Origin: Planotetraspora phitsanulokensis
GTDB taxonomy: Bacteria; Actinomycetota; Actinomycetes; Streptosporangiales; Streptosporangiaceae
Assembly: GCF_016863295.1 (NCBI RefSeq)
Contig: NZ_BOOP01000029.1
Span: 1-64,000 of the forward strand
DNA: 64,000 nt
Direction of reading: 5' to 3'
The notes under the pieces are model-generated. The model saw only the letters and a program-made list of their open reading frames with translations. It was not told where the DNA came from and did no database searches. Both the position numbers and the translations under genes were made by a program. Shown here in pieces: positions 8,059 through 15,810 of the stretch (within the stretch, counting starts at the first letter, position 1; each line of letters opens with the position of its first letter).

Positions 8059-8952
8059 ATGGACGTCCTCCGCACCCCCGACGAGCGCTTCACCGGTCTC
8101 CCCGGCTTCCCGTACGAGCCTCGCTACGCCGACGTGGGCGACGGGCTGCGGATGGCGTACGTCGAGGCGGGTCCCGCCGACGGGCCGCCGGTTCTGCTGC
8201 TGCACGGCGAGCCGAGCTGGTCGTTCCTCTACCGCCACGTCATGGAGAAGCTCGCCGCGGCGGGACTGCGGGCCGTCGCGCCCGATCTCATCGGCTTCGG
8301 CCGGTCGGACAAGCCGGCACGGCCGGAGGACCACTCCTACGCCCGTCACGTGGAGTGGACCCGCGCGCTCGCCTTCGACGTGCTCGACCTGCGCGGCGTG
8401 ACGTTGGTCGGGCAGGACTGGGGCGGCCTGATCGGCCTGCGGCTCGTCGCCGAACATCCCGGCCGGTTCGCCCGGGTCGTCGCGGCCAACACGGGTCTGC
8501 CGACCGGCGACATCCCCATGCCGGAGGTCTGGCACCGCTTCCGGGAGGCGGTCGCCACCGCGCCCGTCCTCGACGTCGCGAGGTTCGTGCAGTCCGGCTG
8601 CGCCACGACGCTCTCCGACGACGTACGGCGGGCCTACGACGCGCCCTTCCCATCGGAGGAGCACAAGGCGGGGCCGCGGGCCATGCCGGGGCTGGTGCCC
8701 ATCACGCCGGACGACCCGGCGTCGGAGGCCAACCGGGCGGCCTGGGCCACGCTGACGACTCTGGACCTGCCGTTCCTGGTGGCCTTCTCCGACGGAGACC
8801 CCATCACGGGCGGGATGGCGCCGATCCTGAAGAAGTCGATGGCGGGAGCCGCCGGGATCGACCACCCCGTCATCAAGGGCGCCGGTCACTTCCTCCAGGA
8901 GGACGCCGGTCCCGAGCTGGGGGAGATCGTGGCGGCCTTCGTACGCGAGTAG
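8059..8952 (+). CDS. Haloalkane dehalogenase (alpha/beta hydrolase)
   Basis: A 297-residue alpha/beta hydrolase. Nucleophile elbow GQDWGG puts Asp120 as nucleophile with Trp121 as a halide-stabilising residue; HGEPSW (49-54) forms the oxyanion region with the second halide-binding Trp; FSDGDPIT supplies the acid (Asp247), and GAGHFLQED the base (His277). Asp rather than Ser at the elbow separates dehalogenases from ordinary esterases. AAAGGA precedes the ATG by 7 nt. It lies 10 nt after the HIT gene, so it is likely part of that operon. Natural substrates of such actinobacterial enzymes are mostly unknown. Confidence 0.88.
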   Translation: MDVLRTPDERFTGLPGFPYEPRYADVGDGLRMAYVEAGPADGPPVLLLHGEPSWSFLYRHVMEKLAAAGLRAVAPDLIGFGRSDKPARPEDHSYARHVEWTRALAFDVLDLRGVTLVGQDWGGLIGLRLVAEHPGRFARVVAANTGLPTGDIPMPEVWHRFREAVATAPVLDVARFVQSGCATTLSDDVRRAYDAPFPSEEHKAGPRAMPGLVPITPDDPASEANRAAWATLTTLDLPFLVAFSDGDPITGGMAPILKKSMAGAAGIDHPVIKGAGHFLQEDAGPELGEIVAAFVRE

Positions 8953-8955
8953 GCT
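8950..8955 (+). promoter_or_regulatory. Possible -10 element (TAGGCT) for a leaderless kinase transcript
   Basis: TAGGCT begins inside the TAG stop of the dehalogenase gene and ends 8 nt before GTG 8964. No Shine-Dalgarno is visible. It may start transcription of the LytS-type kinase separately from the upstream operon. Confidence 0.4.
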
Positions 8956-8963
8956 CCGGCGGC

Positions 8964-10145
8964 GTGGAACCGCTCGTCGCCGCCCTCGTCGTCGTGGCAC
9001 TCATCGCGGTGCCGGCCATCGTTCTGTGGCGGGTCCTGCGCGGCCGCCGCGACCTCGGGAGCAGTCCCGCCGAACGGGCCACCTTCGAGACCCTGCACAC
9101 GGCGTCGCTGGCCGCACCGCCCCTTCGGGCCGGGCTGACCCCCGCGGGGGCGCTCAAGGCGTCCCGCCACCTGCGCGAGCTGCTCGGCTCGCGCGCCGTC
9201 GCCATCACCAACGGCGAGGAGCTGCTGGTCTACGACGGCGCGGGGGAGCACCACGCGCGGGAGGCGTTCGCCCACGCGGCGGAGACGTTGGAGGACGGCC
9301 GCACGCAGGTGCTCGCCCTCGACTGCGGGCTGCCGGAATGCCCGATCCGGCAGGCCGTGGTGGTCCCGCTCACCACGGACGACCGGGTCATCGGCTCGCT
9401 GGCGGCGTACGGCGACCACACCTCGGCGGGGCTCGTCCGGGCGGCGCAGGAGGTGGCCCGCTGGGTCGACTCCCAGCTCGAACTGGCGGAGCTCGACCGG
9501 TCGCGGACCATGCTCATGGAGGCGGAGGTTCGGGCGCTGCGCGCGCAGATCTCGCCGCACTTCATCTACAACTCGCTCACCACCATCGCGTCCTTCGTCC
9601 GCACGGATCCCGAGCAGGCGCGGGAGCTGCTGCTGGAGTTCGCCGACTTCACCCGTTACTCGTTCCGGCGGCACGGCGACTTCACGACGCTCGCCGAGGA
9701 GCTCCGGTCGATCGACCGCTACCTCACCCTCGAACGGGCGCGCTTCGGCGACCAGCTGCAGGTGACGCTCCGCGTCGCGCCCGAGGTGCTGGCGGTGGCC
9801 GTGCCGTTCCTGTGCCTGCAGCCGCTGGTGGAGAACGCCGTACGGCACGGCCTGGAGAGCAAGCCGGGCGTCGGCCACGTCACGATCATCGCCGAGGACG
9901 CCGGAGCCGAGTGCGGCATCACCGTCGAGGACGACGGCATCGGGATGGACCCTGAGCACCTGCGCCGCGTGCTCGCGGGGGAGGACAGGTCGGGCGCCGG
10001 CGGCATCGGCCTGGCCAACGTGGACGAGCGGCTGCGCCAGGTGTACGGCGACGAGTACGGCCTCGTGGTCGAGACCGGCCATGAGGCGGGGACGAAGGTG
10101 ACCGTGCGCGTCCCCAAGTACCACCCCGGAGTCTCGGTCCACTGA
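8964..10145 (+). CDS. LytS/YpdA-type sensor histidine kinase
   Basis: A 393-residue kinase with one N-terminal membrane segment (about 5-24), a GAF-like sensory region (about 45-170), the His_kinase domain with QISPHFIYNSL (His199) and a HATPase domain with PLVENAVRHGLE and GGIGLANVDERL. This is the HPK8 class paired with LytTR regulators. The regulator follows after 158 nt, and acetate-type symporter genes follow that; LytS/LytTR-type systems such as Btr/Ypd and related actinobacterial pairs often control small organic acid uptake. The last codons fall inside a 12-nt tandem repeat. Confidence 0.9.
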   Translation: MEPLVAALVVVALIAVPAIVLWRVLRGRRDLGSSPAERATFETLHTASLAAPPLRAGLTPAGALKASRHLRELLGSRAVAITNGEELLVYDGAGEHHAREAFAHAAETLEDGRTQVLALDCGLPECPIRQAVVVPLTTDDRVIGSLAAYGDHTSAGLVRAAQEVARWVDSQLELAELDRSRTMLMEAEVRALRAQISPHFIYNSLTTIASFVRTDPEQARELLLEFADFTRYSFRRHGDFTTLAEELRSIDRYLTLERARFGDQLQVTLRVAPEVLAVAVPFLCLQPLVENAVRHGLESKPGVGHVTIIAEDAGAECGITVEDDGIGMDPEHLRRVLAGEDRSGAGGIGLANVDERLRQVYGDEYGLVVETGHEAGTKVTVRVPKYHPGVSVH

Positions 10146-10198
10146 GAGGGCCACCGAGAGGGTCACTGAGAGGGCCACTGAGCGGGCCACTGAGAGGG
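10139..10198. repeat. Five tandem 12-nt units spanning the kinase stop codon
   Basis: Units starting at 10139, 10151, 10163, 10175 and 10187 are variants of CCACTGAGAGGG with 0-2 changes. The kinase TGA (10143-10145) lies in unit 1, and since 12 is a multiple of three, units 3, 4 and 5 repeat an in-frame TGA. Unit 2 has CGA instead. Confidence 0.9.
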
Positions 10199-10303
10199 GC
10201 CGTGCGGGCTCCACTGTGATCCGGTCGTGATGGCGGGAAGCGTTGACTTTCCGATGTCCGGGTCATCACTCTCTAGGGGATTCGTCGGTGAGAGGGGTGG
10301 AGC

Positions 10304-11062
10304 TTGACCGGCCTCCGGGTCCTGGCGGTGGACGACGAGCAGCCCGCTCTGGAGGATCTGTCGTACCTGCTGCGGGCGGATCCGCGCATCGGCGACGTCC
10401 TGACGGCCCGTGACGGCGCGGCGGCGCTCAAGCTGCTCGACCGGGCGATCGCGGACGGGCGGCCGGTCGACGCGGTCTTCCTCGACATCCGCATGCGCGG
10501 TCTGGACGGCGTGGTGCTCGGCCGCCTTCTCACGCAGTTCACCAGCCCGCCGAAGGTCGTGTTCGTGACGGCCTACGAGGACCACGCGGTCGACGCGTTC
10601 GAGCTCAAGGCCGAGGACTACCTGCTCAAGCCCGTCAGACCGGAACGCCTGACCGAGGCGATCCGGCGGGTGTGCGGGAACCGCGACGTCAGCGAGGCGG
10701 GGCCGCGGGCCGACACGATCCCGGTCGAGCTGGGCGGCGTGACCAGGTTCGTCGCCAGCACCGAGGTCAGGTACGTCGAGGCCCAGGGCGACTACGCCCG
10801 GCTGCACACGGCGACGGGAAGCCATCTGGTGCGCATCCCGCTCGCCGCGCTCGAGGAGCGATGGGCGTCCGCGGGGTTCCTCCGGGTCCACCGCAGCCAC
10901 CTCGTCGCGGTCAAGCACATCGAGGAGCTGCACATCGACTCGGGCAAGTGCGTGGTGCGGGTCGGCGGGGCCGAGATCCCGGTGAGCCGCCGTCACACCC
11001 GTGAGCTTCGCGACCTCCTCGTACGGCGGGCCCGCAAGGTCAAGCGGGAGGACGCGGAGTGA
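10304..11062 (+). CDS. LytTR-family response regulator
   Basis: A 252-residue regulator with a receiver domain (about 4-125; DD10-11, Asp61 phospho-acceptor in FLDIRM, Lys in LLKPV) and a LytTR DNA-binding domain (about 138-246; YVEAQGDYARLHT, FLRVHRSHLV). TTG start supported by GAGGGGTGGAG 2 nt upstream and by the position of the receiver domain. Cognate to the preceding LytS-type kinase; likely controls the adjacent symporter genes. Confidence 0.92.
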   Translation: MTGLRVLAVDDEQPALEDLSYLLRADPRIGDVLTARDGAAALKLLDRAIADGRPVDAVFLDIRMRGLDGVVLGRLLTQFTSPPKVVFVTAYEDHAVDAFELKAEDYLLKPVRPERLTEAIRRVCGNRDVSEAGPRADTIPVELGGVTRFVASTEVRYVEAQGDYARLHTATGSHLVRIPLAALEERWASAGFLRVHRSHLVAVKHIEELHIDSGKCVVRVGGAEIPVSRRHTRELRDLLVRRARKVKREDAE

Positions 11063-11069
11063 CAGAGCG

Positions 11070-11441
11070 ATGACCGGCAAGCCGCGAAGGGTCGTGGTGA
11101 CCAGCCCCCGGACGGCCGCCGCCCGCAGGCCGCGCCATCCGCTGACCCGCGAGATCGACGAGCAGACCCGTCTCGGCGAGGTCTACATGCGCTCGCTCGT
11201 GCGCACGCAGTTCCGCCTCGCACTGTTCGTCTGCACCCTGCTCGCCTGCCTGGTCGGCGGGCTTCCGCTGCTGTTCCTGCTGGTCCCCGACCTGCGCTCG
11301 GCCCAGTTGCTGGGCCTGCCGCTGCCGTGGGTCGTGCTCGCCGGGCTCATCTACCCCGCGTTCATCGCGGGCGCGTGGCTGTATGTGTGGCAGGCCGAGC
11401 GCAACGAGCGTGACTTCGCGGACCTGGTGGAGCGCCAGTGA
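11070..11441 (+). CDS. Small two-helix membrane protein paired with a symporter (DUF485-like position)
   Basis: A 123-residue protein with a basic N-terminus (KPRRVVV, AARRPRH) and two membrane helices (about 53-76 and 88-109). It occupies the position that YjcH-like DUF485 proteins hold next to ActP symporters, though I do not see the DUF485 signature clearly. Starts at ATG 11070, 8 nt after the regulator; its TGA overlaps the next GTG by 4 nt, so it is coupled to the symporter and probably an accessory subunit. Confidence 0.7.
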   Translation: MTGKPRRVVVTSPRTAAARRPRHPLTREIDEQTRLGEVYMRSLVRTQFRLALFVCTLLACLVGGLPLLFLLVPDLRSAQLLGLPLPWVVLAGLIYPAFIAGAWLYVWQAERNERDFADLVERQ

Positions 11442-12910
11442 GCATCGCCGCCATCGTCGTCGTGGCGCTGGCGACCATCCTCATCGGCGCGTTCGGGATC
11501 CGGATGTCCCGCACGACCTCGGACTTCTACGTCGCCTCGCGGACGGTGTCGCCGCTGTGGAACGCGTCGGCGATCGGCGGGGAGTACCTGTCCGCGGCCT
11601 CCTTCCTCGGCATCGCCGGCCTGCTCATCACCTACGGCGCCGACATGTTGTGGCTGCCGGTCGGCTGGACCGGCGGCTACCTCGTGCTGCTCGTGCTCGT
11701 CTCGGCGCCGCTGCGCCGTTCGGGGGCCTACACGCTGCCCGACTTCGCGGAGGCGCGGCTGGAGTCGATGGCGGTCAGACGGGTCTCCAGCGTGCTGGTC
11801 GTGCTGATCGGCTGGTTCTACCTGATGCCGCAGATCCAGAGCGCCGGGCTGGTCTTCCGCACGATCACGGGCGCGCCCGAATGGGCTGGAGGTCTCGTGG
11901 TCGCCGCCGTCGTCGCGGCCAACGTCCTTTCGGGCGGGATGCGCTCGATCACGTTCGTCCAGGCGTTCCAGTACTGGCTGAAGCTCACCGCGCTCGCCGT
12001 GCCGCTGGTGTTCATGCTGCTCGCGTGGCGGTCCGACGGGTTCCCCGGCCTGCCGCCCGGCGATCCGTGGGCGCTGCCGCTGCACGGCCGGGAACATCCC
12101 CTCTACGAGACCTACTCGCTGATCCTCGCCACGTTCCTCGGCACGATGGGCCTGCCCCACGTGCTCGTGCGCTTCTACACCAACCCCGACGGCCGCGCGG
12201 CCCGCCGTACGACCCTGGTCGTGCTGACGCTGCTCGGCGCGTTCTACCTCATGCCCGCGATCTACGGCTACCTCGGCCGGGTGTACGGCCTGCCGGCGAC
12301 CGACACGGTGGTGTTGTCGCTGCCCGGGCGGCTCATCGGAGGCATGGGAGGCGACCTGCTGACCGCGCTGATCACGGCGGGGGCGTTCGCCGCATTCCTG
12401 TCCACCTCGTCCGGGCTGACCGTCTCGGTCGCGGGTGTGATCGCGCAGGACATCCTGCGGGGAGGCGTGCGCTCGTTCCGGGTGGCCACGATCCTCGCGG
12501 TGGTCGTGCCGTTCGCGCTGGCGGGCACGGCCAGGTCACTGCCGGTGGCCACCGTGGTCGGACTGGCCTTCGCCGTCGCCGCGTCGTCGTTCTGCCCGCT
12601 GCTCGTGCTGGGCATCTGGTGGCGGCGGCTGACGACGGTCGGCGCGATGTCCGGGCTGCTCCTCGGAGGCGGCCTCGCGTGCGCCGCCGTACTGGCGACG
12701 ATCACCGGCGGGCCGGACACCGGCTGGATGGGGGCGCTGCTGTCCCAGCCGGCCGCGTGGACGGTGCCCGTCTCCTTCACCGTGATGGTGGTCGTCTCCC
12801 TCCTCACGCAGTCGCGGGTGCCGCCCGGCGTCGCCCGCACGATGGTCCGCCTGCACACCCCGGAGACGCTGAACCTCGACCGCGGCGACTGGCGGCCGCG
12901 TTCCCTCTGA
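11438..12910 (+). CDS. Sodium:solute symporter family permease (ActP-like paralogue 1)
   Basis: A 490-residue SSS-family permease with about 13 membrane helices and the family segment near the second helix (SAIGGEYLSAASFLGIAGL), LPHVLVRFYTNPDGRAAR mid-protein, and AFAAFLSTSSGLTVSVAGV. It is related to the second symporter at 13447 but shorter, so they form a tandem paralogous pair. Probable substrate is a monocarboxylate such as acetate, propionate or pyruvate with Na+ or H+, by homology only. Gene start GTG overlaps the upstream stop (GTGA). Confidence 0.88.
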   Translation: MSIAAIVVVALATILIGAFGIRMSRTTSDFYVASRTVSPLWNASAIGGEYLSAASFLGIAGLLITYGADMLWLPVGWTGGYLVLLVLVSAPLRRSGAYTLPDFAEARLESMAVRRVSSVLVVLIGWFYLMPQIQSAGLVFRTITGAPEWAGGLVVAAVVAANVLSGGMRSITFVQAFQYWLKLTALAVPLVFMLLAWRSDGFPGLPPGDPWALPLHGREHPLYETYSLILATFLGTMGLPHVLVRFYTNPDGRAARRTTLVVLTLLGAFYLMPAIYGYLGRVYGLPATDTVVLSLPGRLIGGMGGDLLTALITAGAFAAFLSTSSGLTVSVAGVIAQDILRGGVRSFRVATILAVVVPFALAGTARSLPVATVVGLAFAVAASSFCPLLVLGIWWRRLTTVGAMSGLLLGGGLACAAVLATITGGPDTGWMGALLSQPAAWTVPVSFTVMVVVSLLTQSRVPPGVARTMVRLHTPETLNLDRGDWRPRSL

Positions 12911-12914
12911 AGCC

Positions 12915-12938
12915 CACACTGACGGTCACACTGACGGT
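12915..12938. repeat. Perfect tandem duplication of a 12-nt unit just after a stop codon
   Basis: CACACTGACGGT occurs at 12915-12926 and again at 12927-12938, 5 nt after the symporter TGA (12908-12910). Confidence 0.9.
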
Positions 12939-13123
12939 CGCTCATGACGCGTTCCTGACGGGGCGACTGCCGTTCGGCGCGTGGAACCGACCTCTCGTCG
13001 CATGCGGTGCTCGCGCGAACGAGCGGCCGGTACGGCTGGGCGACGGGACGGCGCCGGGGTCTCGTAAGGAGGGGACCGCGCTCCTACGTTGAGGTGATTC
13101 AGATCACTGTCGAAGGAGGGCAT

Positions 13124-13450
13124 GTGACCGTACAACACGACTCATCGGTCTACGAAGAGATGCAGGCCAGTGAGCAGTTCCAGGAACTGCGTCGCCGGTA
13201 CCGTTCCTGGGCCTTCCCGATGACCGTCGCGTTCCTGGCCTGGTACCTGCTCTACGTGGTGCTCTCGGGCTTCGCCCGGGGCTTCATGGGCACCAAGCTG
13301 CTCGGTGAGATCAACGTCGCGCTGGTGTTCGGCGTGCTGCAGTTCGTATCCACGTTCCTGATCGCCTGGGCGTACTCGCGCCACGCGGCCGGCAAGCTCG
13401 ACCCGCTCGCCGACGAGCTCCGTGCCCAGGTCGAGGAGAAGACCCCGTGA
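13124..13450 (+). CDS. DUF485-domain small membrane protein (YjcH-like)
   Basis: A 108-residue protein with FQELRRRYRSWAFPM followed by two membrane helices (about 33-53 and 65-85), the layout of DUF485/YjcH proteins that accompany the acetate permease ActP. GTG 13124 is chosen because GGAGGG lies 3 nt upstream; longer versions have no support. Its last bases overlap the actP GTG by 4 nt, and a TACGTT hexamer at 13086-13091 could be the promoter of this pair. Confidence 0.9.
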   Translation: MTVQHDSSVYEEMQASEQFQELRRRYRSWAFPMTVAFLAWYLLYVVLSGFARGFMGTKLLGEINVALVFGVLQFVSTFLIAWAYSRHAAGKLDPLADELRAQVEEKTP

Positions 13451-15057
13451 AACACGAGACGCTTGCCACCATCCTGTTCCTGGTGTTCGTCGCCGGAACC
13501 CTGGCGATCACCTTCTGGGCCAGCCGCAACACGAAGACCGCCACCGACTACTACGCCGGAGGCCGCTCGTTCAGCGGCGTGCAGAACGGCCTGGCCATCG
13601 GCGGCGACTACATGTCGGCCGCGTCGTTCCTCGGCATCGCCGGGATCATCGCGCTGTCCGGCTACGACGGGTTCCTCTACTCGATCGGCTTCCTCGTCGC
13701 CTGGCTGGTGGCGCTGCTGCTCGTCGCCGAGCTGATGCGCAACTCCGGCAAGTTCACGATGGCCGACGTGCTCGCGTTCCGGATGTCCCCGCGTCCGGTC
13801 CGCACGGCCGCCGGGGTCTCCACGATCGTCGTCAGCATCTTCTACCTGCTCGCGCAGATGGTCGGCGCGGGCGCCCTCGTGGGCCTGCTCCTGGGCATCA
13901 CGTCGGATTCGGGCAAGGTGTGGACGATCATCGCCGTCGGCCTGCTGATGGTGGTCTACGTCGTGATCGGCGGCATGAAGGGCACCACCTGGGTGCAGAT
14001 CGTCAAGGCCGTCATGCTGATGACCGGCGCCGCCCTGGTGACGCTGCTCGTCCTGGGCAAGTTCGGCTTCAACCTGTCCAGCCTGCTCGGCGACGCCGCC
14101 ACGCAGAGCGGCAAGGGCGACGCCTTCCTCAACGCCGGTCTCAAGTACGGCACCGAGGCGCAGGGCATCTGGGGCAAGATCGACCTGATCAGCCTGGGAC
14201 TCGCGCTCGTGCTCGGCACGGCCGGCCTGCCGCACATCCTGATCCGCTTCTACACGGTGCCGACCGCGAAGGACGCCCGCAAGTCGGTCATGTGGGGCAT
14301 CGGCATCATCGGCGTCTTCTACCTGCTGACCCTCGTCCTCGGTTTCGGCGCCGCGGCCGTGGTCGGCTCGGAGAAGATCGCCGCGGCGAACGCGGCGGGC
14401 AACACGGCCGCGCCGCAACTCGCCGAGGCCATCGGGGCGGACATCTTCGGTGAGGTGGGCGGCACGATCCTGCTCGCGGTCATCGCCGCGGTCGCGTTCG
14501 CCACGATCCTCGCCGTCGTCGCCGGCCTCACGCTGGCCTCGTCGTCGAGCTTCGCCCACGACCTGTACGCCCACGTGTTCAAGCGGGGCGAGGTCACCGA
14601 CAAGGAGGAGGTGCGGGTCGCGCGGATCGCCGCGTTCGTCATCGGTGCGATCGCGATCGCCCTCGCCATCCCCGCCCAGTCGCTCAACGTCGCCTTCCTG
14701 GTGGCCCTGGCCTTCGCGGTCGCGGCCTCGGGCAACCTGCCGGCGATCCTCTACAGCCTGTTCTGGAAGAGGTTCAACACCGCCGGCGCGGTTTCGGCGA
14801 TCTACGGCGGTCTGATCTCGGCGCTCGTGCTGGTGATCTTCTCGCCGGCCGTCTCCGGCGCGAAGACCGCGATGTTCCCCGACGTCGACTTCCACCTGAT
14901 CGAGCTGTCGAACCCCGGCATCTTCTCGATCCCGATCGGCTTCCTGTGCGGCTACCTCGGGACGATCTTCAGCAAGGAGTACAACGCCTCGAAGTACGCC
15001 GAGATCGAGGTCCGCTCGCTCACCGGCGTCGGCATGGAGAAGGCGTCGGAGCACTGA
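13447..15057 (+). CDS. actP: Cation/acetate symporter ActP
   Basis: A 536-residue SSS-family transporter with about 13 membrane helices and the family signature around GGDYMSAASFLGIAG, RFYTVPTAKDARKSV and FATILAVVAGLTLASSS. It matches the usual ActP length and is coupled to its DUF485 partner. Expected role: uptake of acetate and other short carboxylates driven by Na+ or H+. The gene ends in an 11-nt tandem repeat and is followed by a strong hairpin, closing the LytS-LytTR-symporter block. Confidence 0.92.
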   Translation: MKHETLATILFLVFVAGTLAITFWASRNTKTATDYYAGGRSFSGVQNGLAIGGDYMSAASFLGIAGIIALSGYDGFLYSIGFLVAWLVALLLVAELMRNSGKFTMADVLAFRMSPRPVRTAAGVSTIVVSIFYLLAQMVGAGALVGLLLGITSDSGKVWTIIAVGLLMVVYVVIGGMKGTTWVQIVKAVMLMTGAALVTLLVLGKFGFNLSSLLGDAATQSGKGDAFLNAGLKYGTEAQGIWGKIDLISLGLALVLGTAGLPHILIRFYTVPTAKDARKSVMWGIGIIGVFYLLTLVLGFGAAAVVGSEKIAAANAAGNTAAPQLAEAIGADIFGEVGGTILLAVIAAVAFATILAVVAGLTLASSSSFAHDLYAHVFKRGEVTDKEEVRVARIAAFVIGAIAIALAIPAQSLNVAFLVALAFAVAASGNLPAILYSLFWKRFNTAGAVSAIYGGLISALVLVIFSPAVSGAKTAMFPDVDFHLIELSNPGIFSIPIGFLCGYLGTIFSKEYNASKYAEIEVRSLTGVGMEKASEH

Positions 15058-15094
15058 TCGGGCACTGAACAGGCACTGATCAGGAGCTGACCGG
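15051..15094. repeat. Tandem 11-nt repeat starting at the actP stop codon
   Basis: GCACTGATCGG (15051), GCACTGAACAG (15062) and GCACTGATCAG (15073) are consecutive near-identical units, followed by a degenerate fourth (15084-15094). The first contains the actP TGA. Confidence 0.85.
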
Positions 15095-15122
15095 CGCTGA
15101 GCCGCTGCGGCTCTCTCCCGGT

Positions 15123-15158
15123 GAAGCCCGGCCGCGACCCCTCCCGCGGCCGGGCTTC
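15123..15158 (+). terminator. Strong hairpin terminator downstream of actP
   Basis: Perfect 14-bp stem (15123-15136 with 15145-15158; arms begin GAAGCCCGG and end CCGGGCTTC) with an 8-nt loop. No long U-tract, as is common in high-GC actinobacteria. Confidence 0.85.
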
Positions 15159-15226
15159 TCCGATTTCGCCCGGTTTTGCAGGATCCACTGTCTATTGCGT
15201 CATGGTGTTGAGGCCCCAGGTCCGGA

Positions 15227-15232
15227 TATCGT
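15227..15232 (+). promoter_or_regulatory. Probable -10 element (TATCGT) for a leaderless TetR transcript
   Basis: TATCGT ends 7 nt before GTG 15240, with no Shine-Dalgarno between. Confidence 0.5.
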
Positions 15233-15239
15233 CTGGCCC

Positions 15240-15803
15240 GTGGACGACCCGCTCGAACCCGCCAAGGCGAGGACCCGCATCCTCGACGCCGCTGAGGAGT
15301 TGTTCGCGGACGGCGGCTACGACGCGACGCCGACGGCCAGGATCGCCGAACTGGCCGGCGTTCCGAAGGGCCTGGTCTTCCACTACTTCCCGCGCAAGAT
15401 CGATGTGCTGGTGTCGCTCGTCGACGAGCGCACGCTGGTGACCGAGGAGGACGTGGAGGCCGTCCCCGGAGACGCCGCGGGCACGTTGTCGAAGCTGGCC
15501 CGCATGCTGCCGCTGCGGGCGTCCCCCGACATGCGGCGCATCCTGTTCCGTGAGGCGGACACCCACCGCTCCGTGCGGGACCGGCTCGGGCGGCTGAACG
15601 CCGAGATCATCAGGCGGGCCAGGTTCGCCCTCGAACTCGCGCTGCCGGGCAGCAGGGGCGACGCGGCCCGGCTGGAGGCTGCGGCCGCCACGTTCGCCGC
15701 CGTCCTCCTCTACCAGGAGAGCCTCTGCCTGCTGACCGGCCACCACATCGACCCGGACGCGGTGGCGGAGCTCATCGCCCACGCCCTGGGCAGAGCGGGC
15801 TGA
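15240..15803 (+). CDS. TetR-family transcriptional regulator
   Basis: A 187-residue regulator with an N-terminal helix-turn-helix (ARTRILDAAEELF, then ARIAELAGVPKGLVFHYFPRKIDVL) and an all-helical ligand-binding C-terminal domain without a recognisable ligand signature. GTG 15240 is preferred over an upstream TTG (15195) because of the leaderless -10 spacing. Its stop is only 7 nt from the end of the convergent acyltransferase gene. Target not evident; it could act on the acyltransferase or on itself. Confidence 0.88.
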   Translation: MDDPLEPAKARTRILDAAEELFADGGYDATPTARIAELAGVPKGLVFHYFPRKIDVLVSLVDERTLVTEEDVEAVPGDAAGTLSKLARMLPLRASPDMRRILFREADTHRSVRDRLGRLNAEIIRRARFALELALPGSRGDAARLEAAAATFAAVLLYQESLCLLTGHHIDPDAVAELIAHALGRAG

Positions 15804-15810
15804 GGAGCGT

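Noticed and set aside
10139-10198. CRISPR-like array
   Set aside because: Units are 12 nt with no spacers and no cas genes.
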